Part shown: piece after piece, positions 1 through 7,518 of the stretch
How the letters are laid out: the number at the start of each line of letters is the position of its first letter
Position numbering within the stretch: the stretch's first letter is position 1
Assembly: GCF_018982965.1 (NCBI RefSeq)
Contig: NZ_JACBYP010000002.1
Location: 62,001-126,000 of the forward strand
DNA length: 64,000 nucleotides
Direction: 5' to 3'
Origin: Streptomyces mayonensis
GTDB lineage: Bacteria > Actinomycetota > Actinomycetes > Streptomycetales > Streptomycetaceae
The notes under the pieces: generated by a model
Told to the model about the DNA's origin: nothing
The model's input: the letters and a program-made list of their open reading frames with translations, nothing else
The model's database searches: none
Made by a program: the position numbers and the translations under genes

Positions 1-903
1 GCTGCCGCGCGGGGTGGCGAACACCCGTAGCAGGGTCGCCACGTAGGCGCCGACCAGCAGCGGCGCGGTCAGGATGCTCGCCGCCAGCCCGGCCGGGTCG
101 GCGGTGCCGCCACCGATCGCGAACACCAGAGCGCCGGCGAGCCCGACCGGGTACCCGACCGCCTCCAGTCGGCGCAGCGCGACCGCGTGCCTGCCGATTC
201 CCTCGGCGAGCAGCTTCCGCCGGCCGGCGGCCAGCCCGACGAGGAACGCGGCGAACGCGAGCGGGCCCTGCACCGCGAGAGTTCCGGCCATCGCAGGCAG
301 CGAGCGCAGGTGCTCGCCGATCACCGAACCCAGGCCGCCGGCCAGCGCATCGGTCGACGCGCGACCGTCGGCGAGCGCGACGTTCTGGTCGGTGACCAGT
401 TCGACGCCGCCCAGGGCAGCCACGGCCATCCCGACCGCCATGAAACCGACGATCGCTCCCGCAGCGACGACCGCGGTCCTCGGCCTGATCCGGCGCACGG
501 CGAGCAGAACGAGGCCGAGGAGCGCGTAGGTGGTCAGGATGTCGCCCTGGAACAGCAGCACCGCATGCAGACCGCCGAGCACGAAGAGCCCGCCGAGCCG
601 GCGGAGGAACCGCGCGGTGAAGTTCGCGCCGGCACCGGCCGCGGAGGCCGGCTGCAGGGTGAAGCTGTAGCCGAACAGGAACGAGAACAGCAGATAGAAC
701 TTCATCTCGAACAGCAACCGGACCCCGAACTCGACGGAGTGGTCCAGCCAGGAGCCGTGTGCCGGATCGGCGACGAGGTGGAACGGGTAACCGGAGGCGA
801 AATACGCGAGGTTCACGACCAGGATGCCGAACAGCGCGAACCCGCGCAGCGCGTCGACATCGAGTAACCGGGGTGCGGTGCGCGGTCGCAGGGTGTCCGT
901 CAT
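1..903 (-). CDS. DUF418/YeiB-family membrane protein (3' end outside window)
   Basis: The minus strand is open from an ATG at 901-903 to the window edge, giving 301 residues without a stop. The start MTDTLRPRTAPRLLDVDALRGFALFGILVVN carries the DALRGFALFGI signature that opens DUF418/YeiB-type multipass membrane proteins. Further hydrophobic stretches follow, including one around FYLLFSFLFGYSF and several Ala/Leu/Val-rich spans. The family has no firmly assigned substrate; a transport or acyl-modification role at the cytoplasmic membrane is usually suggested. The C-terminal DUF418 domain lies outside the window. The gene runs the same way as the dehydrogenase upstream but is separated from it by two hairpins, so it is probably transcribed separately. 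Family assignment is fairly sure; function is unknown. Confidence 0.75.
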   Translation of the reverse strand, partial: MTDTLRPRTAPRLLDVDALRGFALFGILVVNLAYFASGYPFHLVADPAHGSWLDHSVEFGVRLLFEMKFYLLFSFLFGYSFTLQPASAAGAGANFTARFLRRLGGLFVLGGLHAVLLFQGDILTTYALLGLVLLAVRRIRPRTAVVAAGAIVGFMAVGMAVAALGGVELVTDQNVALADGRASTDALAGGLGSVIGEHLRSLPAMAGTLAVQGPLAFAAFLVGLAAGRRKLLAEGIGRHAVALRRLEAVGYPVGLAGALVFAIGGGTADPAGLAASILTAPLLVGAYVATLLRVFATPRGS

Positions 904-960
904 GCGACAACGCTAGGAACGGCGGGGGCCCGGCACGAGCCGGTGTGCCCGAGAGCCCGC

Positions 961-1002
961 GGTGGGGCCTGCCCCACCGGCCGGGGCGGGGCCTGCCCCA
1001 CC
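961..1002 (-). terminator. Two tandem GC-rich hairpins between dehydrogenase and DUF418 gene
   Basis: Positions 961-978 read GGTGGGGCCTGCCCCACC (8-bp arms, 2-nt loop) and 985-1002 read GGCGGGGCCTGCCCCACC, a near copy. They lie just after the end of the minus-strand dehydrogenase and before the DUF418 start. No T-tract follows, as is common for Streptomyces terminators. A role as paired operators cannot be excluded. Confidence 0.5.
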
Positions 1003-1059
1003 GACGGACCCTGGCGTCGGGCCGGCCCGAGCGCGTGACGCCCCGTGCGGGCCGCCGTT

Positions 1060-2466
1060 CTACCGGTCGCGGATCTCCGCCGGCAGGGCCTGCTGCGGGA
1101 CGTTCTGGTAGGCGACCGGGCGGCGGAAGCGGTTCACCGCCGCCGTGCCGACCGACGTGGTGGTCGGTGCGGTGGAGGCGGGCCAGGGGCCGCCGTGCTG
1201 CTGGGCGTCGCTGACGGTGACGCCGGTGGGCCACTCGTTCCAGATGACGCGTCCGGCGTGCCCGGCCAGCGCTTCGAGCAGGCGCCGGCCGTCCTCGTCG
1301 AGGGCGTGGCCGCCCTGGACGGTGCCGGTCAGCGCACCGTCGAACCCGGCGAGGACCGTCTCGACCTCGTCCACACTGCCGTACTCGACGAGGAGCGAGG
1401 CGGGGCCGAAGACCTCCGTGGAGATGAGCGACGGGTCCGCGCGCACGGCCTCGGTGGTGGTGCGCAGGAGCGCGATCTCCGGCAGGTCCGCGTCGCCGCC
1501 GGTGCGCCGGGCCATGGTCACTCCGTCGCGGGCGGCGAGCTCGTCGAGCGCGGTCGCGTAGGCCTCGGCGATGCGGTCGCCGAGCATCGGGCCGGCCGTC
1601 AGCGGGGGCAGGGCCGCGAGGAAGGCGTCGGCGTCGGGGACGAAGACGACGCCGGGCTGGGTGCAGAACTGGCCGGAGCCGAGGGTGAAGGAGGCGGCGA
1701 AGCCGGTGGCGATGTCCGCGGCGCGGTCGGCCCAGCCCGCCGGAGTGACGACCACCGGGTTGGTGGAGCCGAGTTCGCCGTAGAAGGGGATGGGGTCGGG
1801 GCGGTCGGCGGCGAGTTGGAAGAGGTACCGGCCGCCGCGCGTGGAGCCGGTGAAACCGACGGCCTTGATGCGGGGGTCCCGTACGGCGTCGGCGCCCTCG
1901 CGTTCTCCCTCGACGAGCTGGAGCAGGTGGGCGGGGGCTCCGGCGTCGTCCAGGGCCGCCGTGGCGACGGAGGCGGTGAGCCGGGAGAGTTCCGGGTGGC
2001 CGGGGTGGGCCTTGACGACGACGGGGCAGCCGGCCGCGAGCGCGCTGACGGTGTCGCCGCCCAGGACGCTGAACGCGAAGGGGAAGTTGCTCGCGGCGAA
2101 GACCAGGACGGGGCCGAGCGGCACGGTGGTGCGGCGGATGTCCGGGCGGGCGCCCATCGGCCAGTCGGGATCGGCGTGGTCGACCCGGACGTCGTCCAGG
2201 GCGCCGGACGCGAGGCGCTCCGCGAAGAGCCGGCACTGGAAGGTGGTGCGGGCGAGTTCGCCGGTGAGGCGGGCTTCGGGCAGGTGCGACTCCCGCTGGG
2301 CGACGGGGACCAGGGTGTCCGTGGCGACGTCGAGCGCGTCGGCGACCGCGGTCAGCAGGCGGGCGCGTTCCGCGGGCGGGACGGTGCGGGCGGGGGCGGC
2401 GGCGGTGGCCGCCCGGGCGAGGACCGTGTCGAGGGTCGGGGCGGTCGCGGGCAGGGTGGTGCTCAT
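1060..2466 (-). CDS. Aldehyde dehydrogenase, probably alpha-ketoglutaric semialdehyde dehydrogenase
   Basis: This 468-aa NAD(P)-dependent aldehyde dehydrogenase belongs to the branch that oxidises 2-oxoglutarate (2,5-dioxovalerate) semialdehyde to 2-oxoglutarate. Seen directly: the nucleotide-binding stretch GFTGSTRGGRYLF, the general-base glutamate E231 in GELGSTNP, and the catalytic cysteine C268 in GSGQFCTQPG. The start is placed at the ATG at 2464-2466; a longer frame upstream begins with Arg/Pro-rich low-complexity residues. It lies downstream of the GntR regulator and DapA-family gene on the same strand. A DapA-type lyase with this dehydrogenase is the usual end of sugar-acid and hydroxyproline pathways, so the lyase product may be its substrate. 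Exact substrate is inferred. Confidence 0.85.
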   Translation of the reverse strand: MSTTLPATAPTLDTVLARAATAAAPARTVPPAERARLLTAVADALDVATDTLVPVAQRESHLPEARLTGELARTTFQCRLFAERLASGALDDVRVDHADPDWPMGARPDIRRTTVPLGPVLVFAASNFPFAFSVLGGDTVSALAAGCPVVVKAHPGHPELSRLTASVATAALDDAGAPAHLLQLVEGEREGADAVRDPRIKAVGFTGSTRGGRYLFQLAADRPDPIPFYGELGSTNPVVVTPAGWADRAADIATGFAASFTLGSGQFCTQPGVVFVPDADAFLAALPPLTAGPMLGDRIAEAYATALDELAARDGVTMARRTGGDADLPEIALLRTTTEAVRADPSLISTEVFGPASLLVEYGSVDEVETVLAGFDGALTGTVQGGHALDEDGRRLLEALAGHAGRVIWNEWPTGVTVSDAQQHGGPWPASTAPTTTSVGTAAVNRFRRPVAYQNVPQQALPAEIRDR

Positions 2467-2543
2467 GAGGGGACCTCGTAACGGTCGACGGGGCGACGGG
2501 GCGACCCGTCGACGGGTCAGCATGTCGATGTGTCGACGGAACA

Positions 2544-2600
2544 GGTGACGGTGTGCCGACGGCTCGGGTGACGGTGTGCCGACGGCTCAGGTGACGATGT
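2544..2600. repeat. 23-bp tandem repeat, two copies plus a partial third
   Basis: Positions 2544-2566 and 2567-2589 differ only at the last base, and 2590-2600 begins a third, diverging copy. The unit starts GGTGACGGTGTGCCGACGG. The array covers the stop codon of the GntR gene (2587-2589) and extends into the gap before the dehydrogenase, so slippage could change the regulator's C-terminus. Confidence 0.8.
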
Positions 2601-3285
2601 CGTGGGAGGCCATGTCGGCCAGTGTCCACTCCTCGACCTCGCTGAGGTGGAGCGCGGCGGCCTCCTGGGCGGTCGCGATGTCGCGGGCGGCCATGGCGTC
2701 CAGGATCTCGAGGTGGCGCCGGGTGGAGCCGGCGAGGCGGTGCGGGCCGGTGGCGCCGAGGACCCGCAGCCAGTACACGAACGGCTCGACCGACTCGCGG
2801 GCCGCGATCAGGCGGCTGTTGTCGGTGTGCGTGATGATCTCGCGGTGGATGCGGGTGTCGCTCGCGAAGAACGGCTCGTAGTCCCCCCGCTCGGCGGCGC
2901 GCAGCGCGGCGACGGCCTCCTCGCGCAGGTCGGTGATCTGCTCCAGGGGCATCGCCCGGGCGGCGACGCCGGTGGCCAGCCACTCCAGGCCCTTGCGCAG
3001 CTGGCACACCTCGTGGACGTCCTGGCGCGAGGGCCGGGTGACGAAGGTGCCGGAGCGGGGGCGGGTCTCCACGAGGCGGTCGTGCTCCAGGCGTACGAGC
3101 GTGTCGCGGACCGGGGTGCGGGAGACGCCGAACTCCTTCGCGATGGCCTGGGGGTCCATCCGGGAGCCGGGCGCGTACACACCGGTCGTGATCCGCTCGC
3201 ACAGGATCGTGTAGAGCTGCTCGGAGATCGACTCCACCACCAGGGGCGCGGGGCCGCTGCGGCTACGGACGGAGGGGGTGGCCAT
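2587..3285 (-). CDS. GntR-family (FCD/FadR-type) transcriptional regulator
   Basis: A 232-aa one-domain-plus-effector regulator. The N-terminal winged helix (about residues 15-85) contains the GntR pattern IAKEFGVSRTPVRDTLVRLE. The rest is a helical FCD ligand-binding domain with the expected spaced acidic/His residues (ASDTRIHREI, and HL.EVEEW near the C-terminus). FCD regulators usually respond to small organic acids and repress adjacent catabolic genes. It lies between the DapA-family gene and the dehydrogenase, on the same strand. Two palindromes sharing CTGATNNATCAG, one just upstream of this gene and one in the divergent promoter region of the cluster, are its likely operators. The ligand is unknown, probably a pathway substrate or intermediate. 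Confidence 0.88.
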   Translation of the reverse strand: MATPSVRSRSGPAPLVVESISEQLYTILCERITTGVYAPGSRMDPQAIAKEFGVSRTPVRDTLVRLEHDRLVETRPRSGTFVTRPSRQDVHEVCQLRKGLEWLATGVAARAMPLEQITDLREEAVAALRAAERGDYEPFFASDTRIHREIITHTDNSRLIAARESVEPFVYWLRVLGATGPHRLAGSTRRHLEILDAMAARDIATAQEAAALHLSEVEEWTLADMASHDIVT

Positions 3286-3376
3286 GATCGCCCTTCTTCT
3301 CCAACGGTCGCTCCGGTCTTCTCCATACGGTCGCTCCGGCGCCGGACGACGCGGCTCCGGCGCCGGTGAAACACAG

Positions 3377-3394
3377 CATCTGATCGATCAGATG
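3377..3394. promoter_or_regulatory. Perfect 18-bp palindrome, probable GntR operator 1
   Basis: CATCTGATCGATCAGATG is a perfect palindrome about 90 bp upstream of the GntR start. A related half (GATCGGTCAGATC) follows at 3396-3408, entering the end of the DapA-family gene. The 12-bp core CTGATCGATCAG matches operator 2 at 4332-4345 except for the central CG/GC. Confidence 0.75.
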
Positions 3395-3402
3395 GAGATC
3401 GG

Positions 3403-4287
3403 TCAGATCAGCCTAGCGGCTTCCAGGGCAGTGCGGATGCGCTCGCGCTCGGCGTCCGTGGCGGGCCGGAACGGGCGGCGCGGCAGGCCGGCCGAGCGGC
3501 CCTGGAGTTCGAGGGCGGCCTTGATGGTGGCGGGCAGGTTCGGGGCGTCGATGGCCCGCCAGACGGTGAGGATCCGCTCGTGCAGCTCCAGGGCCCTGGT
3601 GTGGTCGCCGGCCTGGACGGCGTCCCACAGCTCGACGCTGAGGCGCGGCGTGACGGTGGGGATGGCGGCGAGGGCACCGTGGGCGCCCATGACGAACGCC
3701 GGGTAGTGCAGGTCGTCGAGGGCGGCGAGCACGGTGAACCGGTCGCGCATCCGGTGCAGCAGGTCGGCGAGGAGGTGGATGTCGCCGCCGGACTGCTTGA
3801 CGGCGGTGACCTGCGGGACGTCGCGCAGCAGCTCGATGGTGTCCACCGGGACCAGCGCCCAGGGCACCACGTTGTACAGCACGATCGGCAGGTCGGTGGC
3901 CTCGCCGATCTCGCGGTAGTGGGCGACGGTCTCCTCGGGCGAGGGGGCGAAGACGTAGTGCACCGGAGTGACCTGGAGCGCGTCGACGCCCGCCTCCTTC
4001 AGGGCGAGGGAGTAGCGCTTCGCCTGGGCGGTGGAATTCTGGATGACGCCACCGATGACCGGAACTCGACCGTCGACCTCGTCGACGACGGTGGCGCAGA
4101 TGGCGGCGCTCTCCTCCAGGGAGAGCGTCTGGCCCTCGCCGGTGCTGCCGCAGGCGCAGATGGCGGTCACACCCTGGTCGAGGAGGTACTTGACCTCGCC
4201 GCGCAGCAGGTCGAGGTTGACCTGGTCGTTCTCGTCGAACGGCGTGACAACGGTGGAAATCATCCCGCCGAGCTTGACGTCCTTCAC
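3403..4287 (-). CDS. DapA/N-acetylneuraminate-lyase-family aldolase or dehydratase
   Basis: A 294-aa (beta/alpha)8-barrel class I lyase, the usual length for the DHDPS/NAL superfamily. The Schiff-base lysine is K164 in AVKQSGGD, the family tyrosine is Y138 in VLYNVVP, and the carboxylate-binding GSTGEG loop is present near residue 45. The GTG start at 4285-4287 is chosen because GGGAGG lies five bases upstream; the longer ATG frame starting at 4341 runs into operator 2. Paired with a ketoglutaric-semialdehyde dehydrogenase, it may act as a 2-keto-3-deoxy-acid dehydratase or a HypD-like deaminase rather than lysine-pathway DapA. This is inferred from context; the substrate cannot be read from the sequence. 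Confidence 0.8.
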   Translation of the reverse strand: MKDVKLGGMISTVVTPFDENDQVNLDLLRGEVKYLLDQGVTAICACGSTGEGQTLSLEESAAICATVVDEVDGRVPVIGGVIQNSTAQAKRYSLALKEAGVDALQVTPVHYVFAPSPEETVAHYREIGEATDLPIVLYNVVPWALVPVDTIELLRDVPQVTAVKQSGGDIHLLADLLHRMRDRFTVLAALDDLHYPAFVMGAHGALAAIPTVTPRLSVELWDAVQAGDHTRALELHERILTVWRAIDAPNLPATIKAALELQGRSAGLPRRPFRPATDAERERIRTALEAARLI

Positions 4288-4331
4288 GTGCGCCTCCCGG
4301 GTATTGCCGCAATCAAAGTGCGGATGTAATG

Positions 4332-4345
4332 TCTGATGCATCAGA
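4332..4345. promoter_or_regulatory. Palindrome in divergent promoter region, probable GntR operator 2
   Basis: TCTGATGCATCAGA is a perfect 14-bp palindrome between the divergent DapA-family gene (start 4287) and transporter gene (start 4461). It shares CTGATNNATCAG with the palindrome at 3377-3394, so one GntR protein probably controls both arms of the cluster. Confidence 0.75.
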
Positions 4346-4460
4346 TGCTAGCACGCGGTACTGCCCCAGCAGAACCACCGCTTTCCGGACACGGCCCGTT
4401 CTCCCACACTGAGGGGAGGTCCCACCGTGTCGTCCGAGCCGCCATCGCAATGGAGCGAGC

Positions 4461-5837
4461 ATGCCCCAACCGGCCGCTACACCCGCTTCCCGGGAGACCT
4501 CCCTGCGCAAGGTCGTCACGGCCAGCGCCCTGGGAACCACCGTCGAGTACTACGACTTCACGCTGTACGCGACCACCGCAGCACTGGTCTTCGACAAGAT
4601 CTTCTTCCCCGACGCCTCTCCCCTGGTGGGCACCCTCGCCGCCTTCGCCACCTACTTCGTCGGGTACGCCGCCCGGCCGCTGGGCGGCATCCTCTTCGGA
4701 CACTTCGGCGACCGCCTCGGCCGCAAGAACGTCCTCATCATCACCATGCTCATGATGGGCATCGGCACGTTCGCGATCGGCCTGCTGCCCTCCTACGACA
4801 GCATCGGCATCGCGGCGCCGATCCTGCTGGTCCTGATCCGGCTGGTCCAGGGCCTCGGCATGGGCGGCGAGTACGGCGGCGGCGTCCTGATGGCCCTGGA
4901 GTACAGTCCCCGCTCCCGCCAGGGCTTTTTCACCTCACTGGTCCACATCGGCACCCCGGCCGGCGTCCTGATCCCGGTGGGCCTGGTCACCGTCCTCGAC
5001 TCCACCCTGCCCTCGGGCGCCTACGACTCCTGGGCCTGGCGCCTGCCGTTCCTCGCCAGCATCCTCCTGGTCGGCGTCGGCATCTGGATGCGGCTGCACG
5101 TCACCGAGAGCCCCGAGTTCGAAAAGATGCGCGAGGACCGCGAGGTGCAGAGCCTGCCGGTGAAGCAGGTCCTCACCCGCCAGCCGGCCACGGTCGTCCT
5201 CTCCGTGCTGGCCAAGATCGCCGAGAGCGGTCTGTTCAACATCTACTACGTGGTGGCCATCACCTACGTCACCACCGAACTCGACCTCGCCAAGGGACCC
5301 GTCCTCCTCGCCGTGCTCATCGCCTGCGCCGTCGAGTGCTTCACGCTCCCCTACTTCGGGGCACTCTCCGACCGCATCGGCCGGCGCAAGGTGTACGTCT
5401 TCGGCGCGGCCTTCCAGGCCGTCCTCGCCCTGCCCTTCTTCCTCCTGATCGAGACGGGCCAGTTCTGGGGCTACGCCGTCGGCATGACGCTGGGACTCGG
5501 CGTCGGACACGCCGCGATGTACGGCGCGCAGGGCGCGCTGTTCGCCAACCTGTACCCGGTCAACGTCCGCTACACCGGGCTGTCCGTGACCCAGCAGATC
5601 GGCGCCACCCTCGGCGGCGGGCTCTCCCCGCTCATCGGCACCGCCCTGCTGTCCGTGGCCGGCGGCCACTGGTCGTGGCTGATCGCCTACTGCGTCGGGG
5701 TCGCCGTCCTCTCCGGTCTGGCCGCCACCCGGCTGCGGGCCGGCGAGACGCCCGGACCCGCCCTGTCCGGGGCGGACACCGCACCGGACACCGCACCGGA
5801 TCCCAGTCACCGCGCCGAAAGGACCCAGGTCTCGTGA
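4461..5837 (+). CDS. MFS transporter, metabolite:H+ symporter (MHS) family
   Basis: A 458-aa twelve-helix transporter. The start VTASALGTTVEYYDFTLYAT is the classic opening of MHS-family symporters (ShiA, KgtP and ProP relatives). The loop 2-3 signature is present as GHFGDRLGRKNVL and the repeat in the second half as GALSDRIGRRKVYVF. It very likely imports an organic or sugar acid with protons. The ATG at 4461 is the first start in this frame, with GGAG five bases upstream. A much stronger Shine-Dalgarno (GAGGGGAGG at 4411-4419) instead faces a GTG at 4427 in another frame, which is odd. Its stop overlaps the dhaK start by four bases (GTGA), so the two are translationally coupled. Confidence 0.9.
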   Translation: MPQPAATPASRETSLRKVVTASALGTTVEYYDFTLYATTAALVFDKIFFPDASPLVGTLAAFATYFVGYAARPLGGILFGHFGDRLGRKNVLIITMLMMGIGTFAIGLLPSYDSIGIAAPILLVLIRLVQGLGMGGEYGGGVLMALEYSPRSRQGFFTSLVHIGTPAGVLIPVGLVTVLDSTLPSGAYDSWAWRLPFLASILLVGVGIWMRLHVTESPEFEKMREDREVQSLPVKQVLTRQPATVVLSVLAKIAESGLFNIYYVVAITYVTTELDLAKGPVLLAVLIACAVECFTLPYFGALSDRIGRRKVYVFGAAFQAVLALPFFLLIETGQFWGYAVGMTLGLGVGHAAMYGAQGALFANLYPVNVRYTGLSVTQQIGATLGGGLSPLIGTALLSVAGGHWSWLIAYCVGVAVLSGLAATRLRAGETPGPALSGADTAPDTAPDPSHRAERTQVS

Positions 5838-6841
5838 ACCGCCTGTTCCTTCCCTCCGAAAAGCCCGTCGAGGAGGCCCTCAGCGGCCTGGCCCTGGCCC
5901 ACCCGGGGCTGCTCACCCTCCACGAGGACCCGCTCTACGTCACCGCCCGCGAACGGCACCCCGGCCGGCGCGTCGGGCTCGTCTCCGGCGGCGGCTCCGG
6001 CCACGAGCCGCTGCACACCGGATTCGTCGGCGCCGGGATGCTGGACGCCGCCGCGCCCGGCCGCGTCTTCGCCTCCCCGCACAACCGGCAGGTCTACGAG
6101 GCGTCCAAGGCCGTAGCGGGCCCGGACGGGGTCCTGCACATCGTCAAGAACTACACCGGCGACCGCATCAACTTCGGCATCGCCGCCGAACGCCTGCGGG
6201 CCGACGGCATCCCCGTCGCCCGCGTCCTGGTCGACGACGACCTCGCCACCGAGAGCGACGAGACCGCGACCGGCCGCCGCGGCACCGGCGCCACCGTGAT
6301 CGTGGAGAAGCTCCTCGGCGCCGCCGCCGACGCCGGCGCCGGACTCGACGAGCTGGCCGAGCTGGGTGCCCGGATCACCGCGGCCTCCCGCAGCCTCGCG
6401 GTCGCCGCACGCGCCCAGACCTCGCCCGCACGCGGCGGAGCGGCGTTCCCGCTGCCGGAGGGCACCCTCGAGTACGGCGTCGGCATCCACGGCGAGCGCG
6501 CCGCCACCACCGTGGAGCACCCCGGCTTCGAGCAGCTCGTCGACCGCATGACCCACCAGGTCGCCGACGCGCTGCCCGACACGGCCCGGTCCGTCCTGCT
6601 GCTCGTCAACGGCCTCGGGGCGACCACCCTGCTGGAGCTGCACGCCGTCCACGCCCGGGTCTCCCGGCTGCTGGGCGAACGCGGCCTGGACGTGGCCGGC
6701 CGCCTGGTCGGCTCCTACGTGCCCGCGCTCGACATGAGCGGCTTCTCCCTCACCCTGACCGCCCTGCGCGACGACTGGGCCGCCCACTGGCACGCCCCCG
6801 CCCGCACCGTCGCCTTCCCCGCACAGGAGGCCGTCCGATGA
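5834..6841 (+). CDS. dhaK: Dihydroxyacetone kinase-like subunit DhaK
   Basis: A 335-aa DhaK-type substrate-binding subunit. The phosphate/ligand region GLVSGGGSGHEPLH, the KNYTGDRINF motif, and the histidine that binds the substrate carbonyl (H219 in VGIHGE) are all present. DhaK binds short keto-sugars covalently for phosphorylation by DhaL. The GTG start at 5834 overlaps the transporter stop, and the end overlaps dhaL by ATGA. No DhaM phosphotransferase subunit is nearby, so the pair is probably ATP-dependent. Relatives also phosphorylate erythrulose and other C4 ketoses, so dihydroxyacetone is not certain to be the substrate; the cluster context suggests a product of the imported acid. Confidence 0.88.
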   Translation: MNRLFLPSEKPVEEALSGLALAHPGLLTLHEDPLYVTARERHPGRRVGLVSGGGSGHEPLHTGFVGAGMLDAAAPGRVFASPHNRQVYEASKAVAGPDGVLHIVKNYTGDRINFGIAAERLRADGIPVARVLVDDDLATESDETATGRRGTGATVIVEKLLGAAADAGAGLDELAELGARITAASRSLAVAARAQTSPARGGAAFPLPEGTLEYGVGIHGERAATTVEHPGFEQLVDRMTHQVADALPDTARSVLLLVNGLGATTLLELHAVHARVSRLLGERGLDVAGRLVGSYVPALDMSGFSLTLTALRDDWAAHWHAPARTVAFPAQEAVR

Positions 6842-7479
6842 CCACCGATCCGAGCCTCGTGCTGCGCACCTACGCCGACGCGGCACACACCGCCTACGAG
6901 ACGCTCACCGCACTGGACCAGCTCTCCGGCGACGGCGACTTCGGCGACAACCTCTGCGAGGGGCTCGACCGCGTCACCGGCGCCCTCGACGCCCACCCGG
7001 ACGAGCCGCCCTACACCGTGGCCGCCGCCGTGTTCCTCGACGAGGTCGGCGGCACCAGCGGCCCCCTGATCGGTCTGCTCTTCCAGGAGCTGGCCCGGGC
7101 GCACGCGGCCTCTCCCGGCCAGGACGCGTGGGTCACCGGGGTCCGCGAGGGCCTGGCGGCGATCCAGCGCGTCGGCGAGGCCGAACCGGGCGACCGCACG
7201 ATGGTCGACGCCCTCGCTCCCGCCCGGGACGCCCTCCAGGCGGGGGCCGATGCCCGGGACGTGGCCGTGGCCGCCCTCGACGGCGCCCGGTCCACCGCCG
7301 CGCTGCGCGCCCGCCGCGGACGCGCCTCCTACGTCGGCGAGCGCGCCGTCGGTCACCCCGACCCCGGCGCCCTCGGTGTCGCCCTGCTGTTCTGGTCCCG
7401 CGCGCGGGCCGACGGCCGGGCACCGGGCGAGCTCACGGATCACCTGCCCGGCCTGCCGGACGAGGCGCCGCCGAACTGA
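6838..7479 (+). CDS. dhaL: Dihydroxyacetone kinase-like ATP-binding subunit DhaL
   Basis: A 213-aa helical nucleotide-binding subunit. The Mg-ADP-binding aspartate cluster appears as SGDGDFGDN near residue 31; GGTSGPL, GDRTMVDAL and the final GRASYVGERAVGHPDPGA are further DhaL hallmarks. It completes the kinase with DhaK, to which it is coupled by an ATGA overlap, and ends the plus-strand operon. Because no PTS-type DhaM is present, ATP is the likely phosphoryl donor. A GC-rich inverted repeat lies in the 39 bp before the convergent gene. Confidence 0.88.
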   Translation: MTTDPSLVLRTYADAAHTAYETLTALDQLSGDGDFGDNLCEGLDRVTGALDAHPDEPPYTVAAAVFLDEVGGTSGPLIGLLFQELARAHAASPGQDAWVTGVREGLAAIQRVGEAEPGDRTMVDALAPARDALQAGADARDVAVAALDGARSTAALRARRGRASYVGERAVGHPDPGALGVALLFWSRARADGRAPGELTDHLPGLPDEAPPN

Positions 7480-7518
7480 CCGCGCGGCGGCCGGCCGCGG
7501 GACCCGACCGGACCGCTT

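Noticed and set aside
4427..6841. 804-aa frame from GTG 4427 joining the transporter region to DhaK
   Set aside because: The first 469 codons are an out-of-frame reading of a conserved transporter. DhaK has its own GTG at 5834 coupled to the transporter stop.
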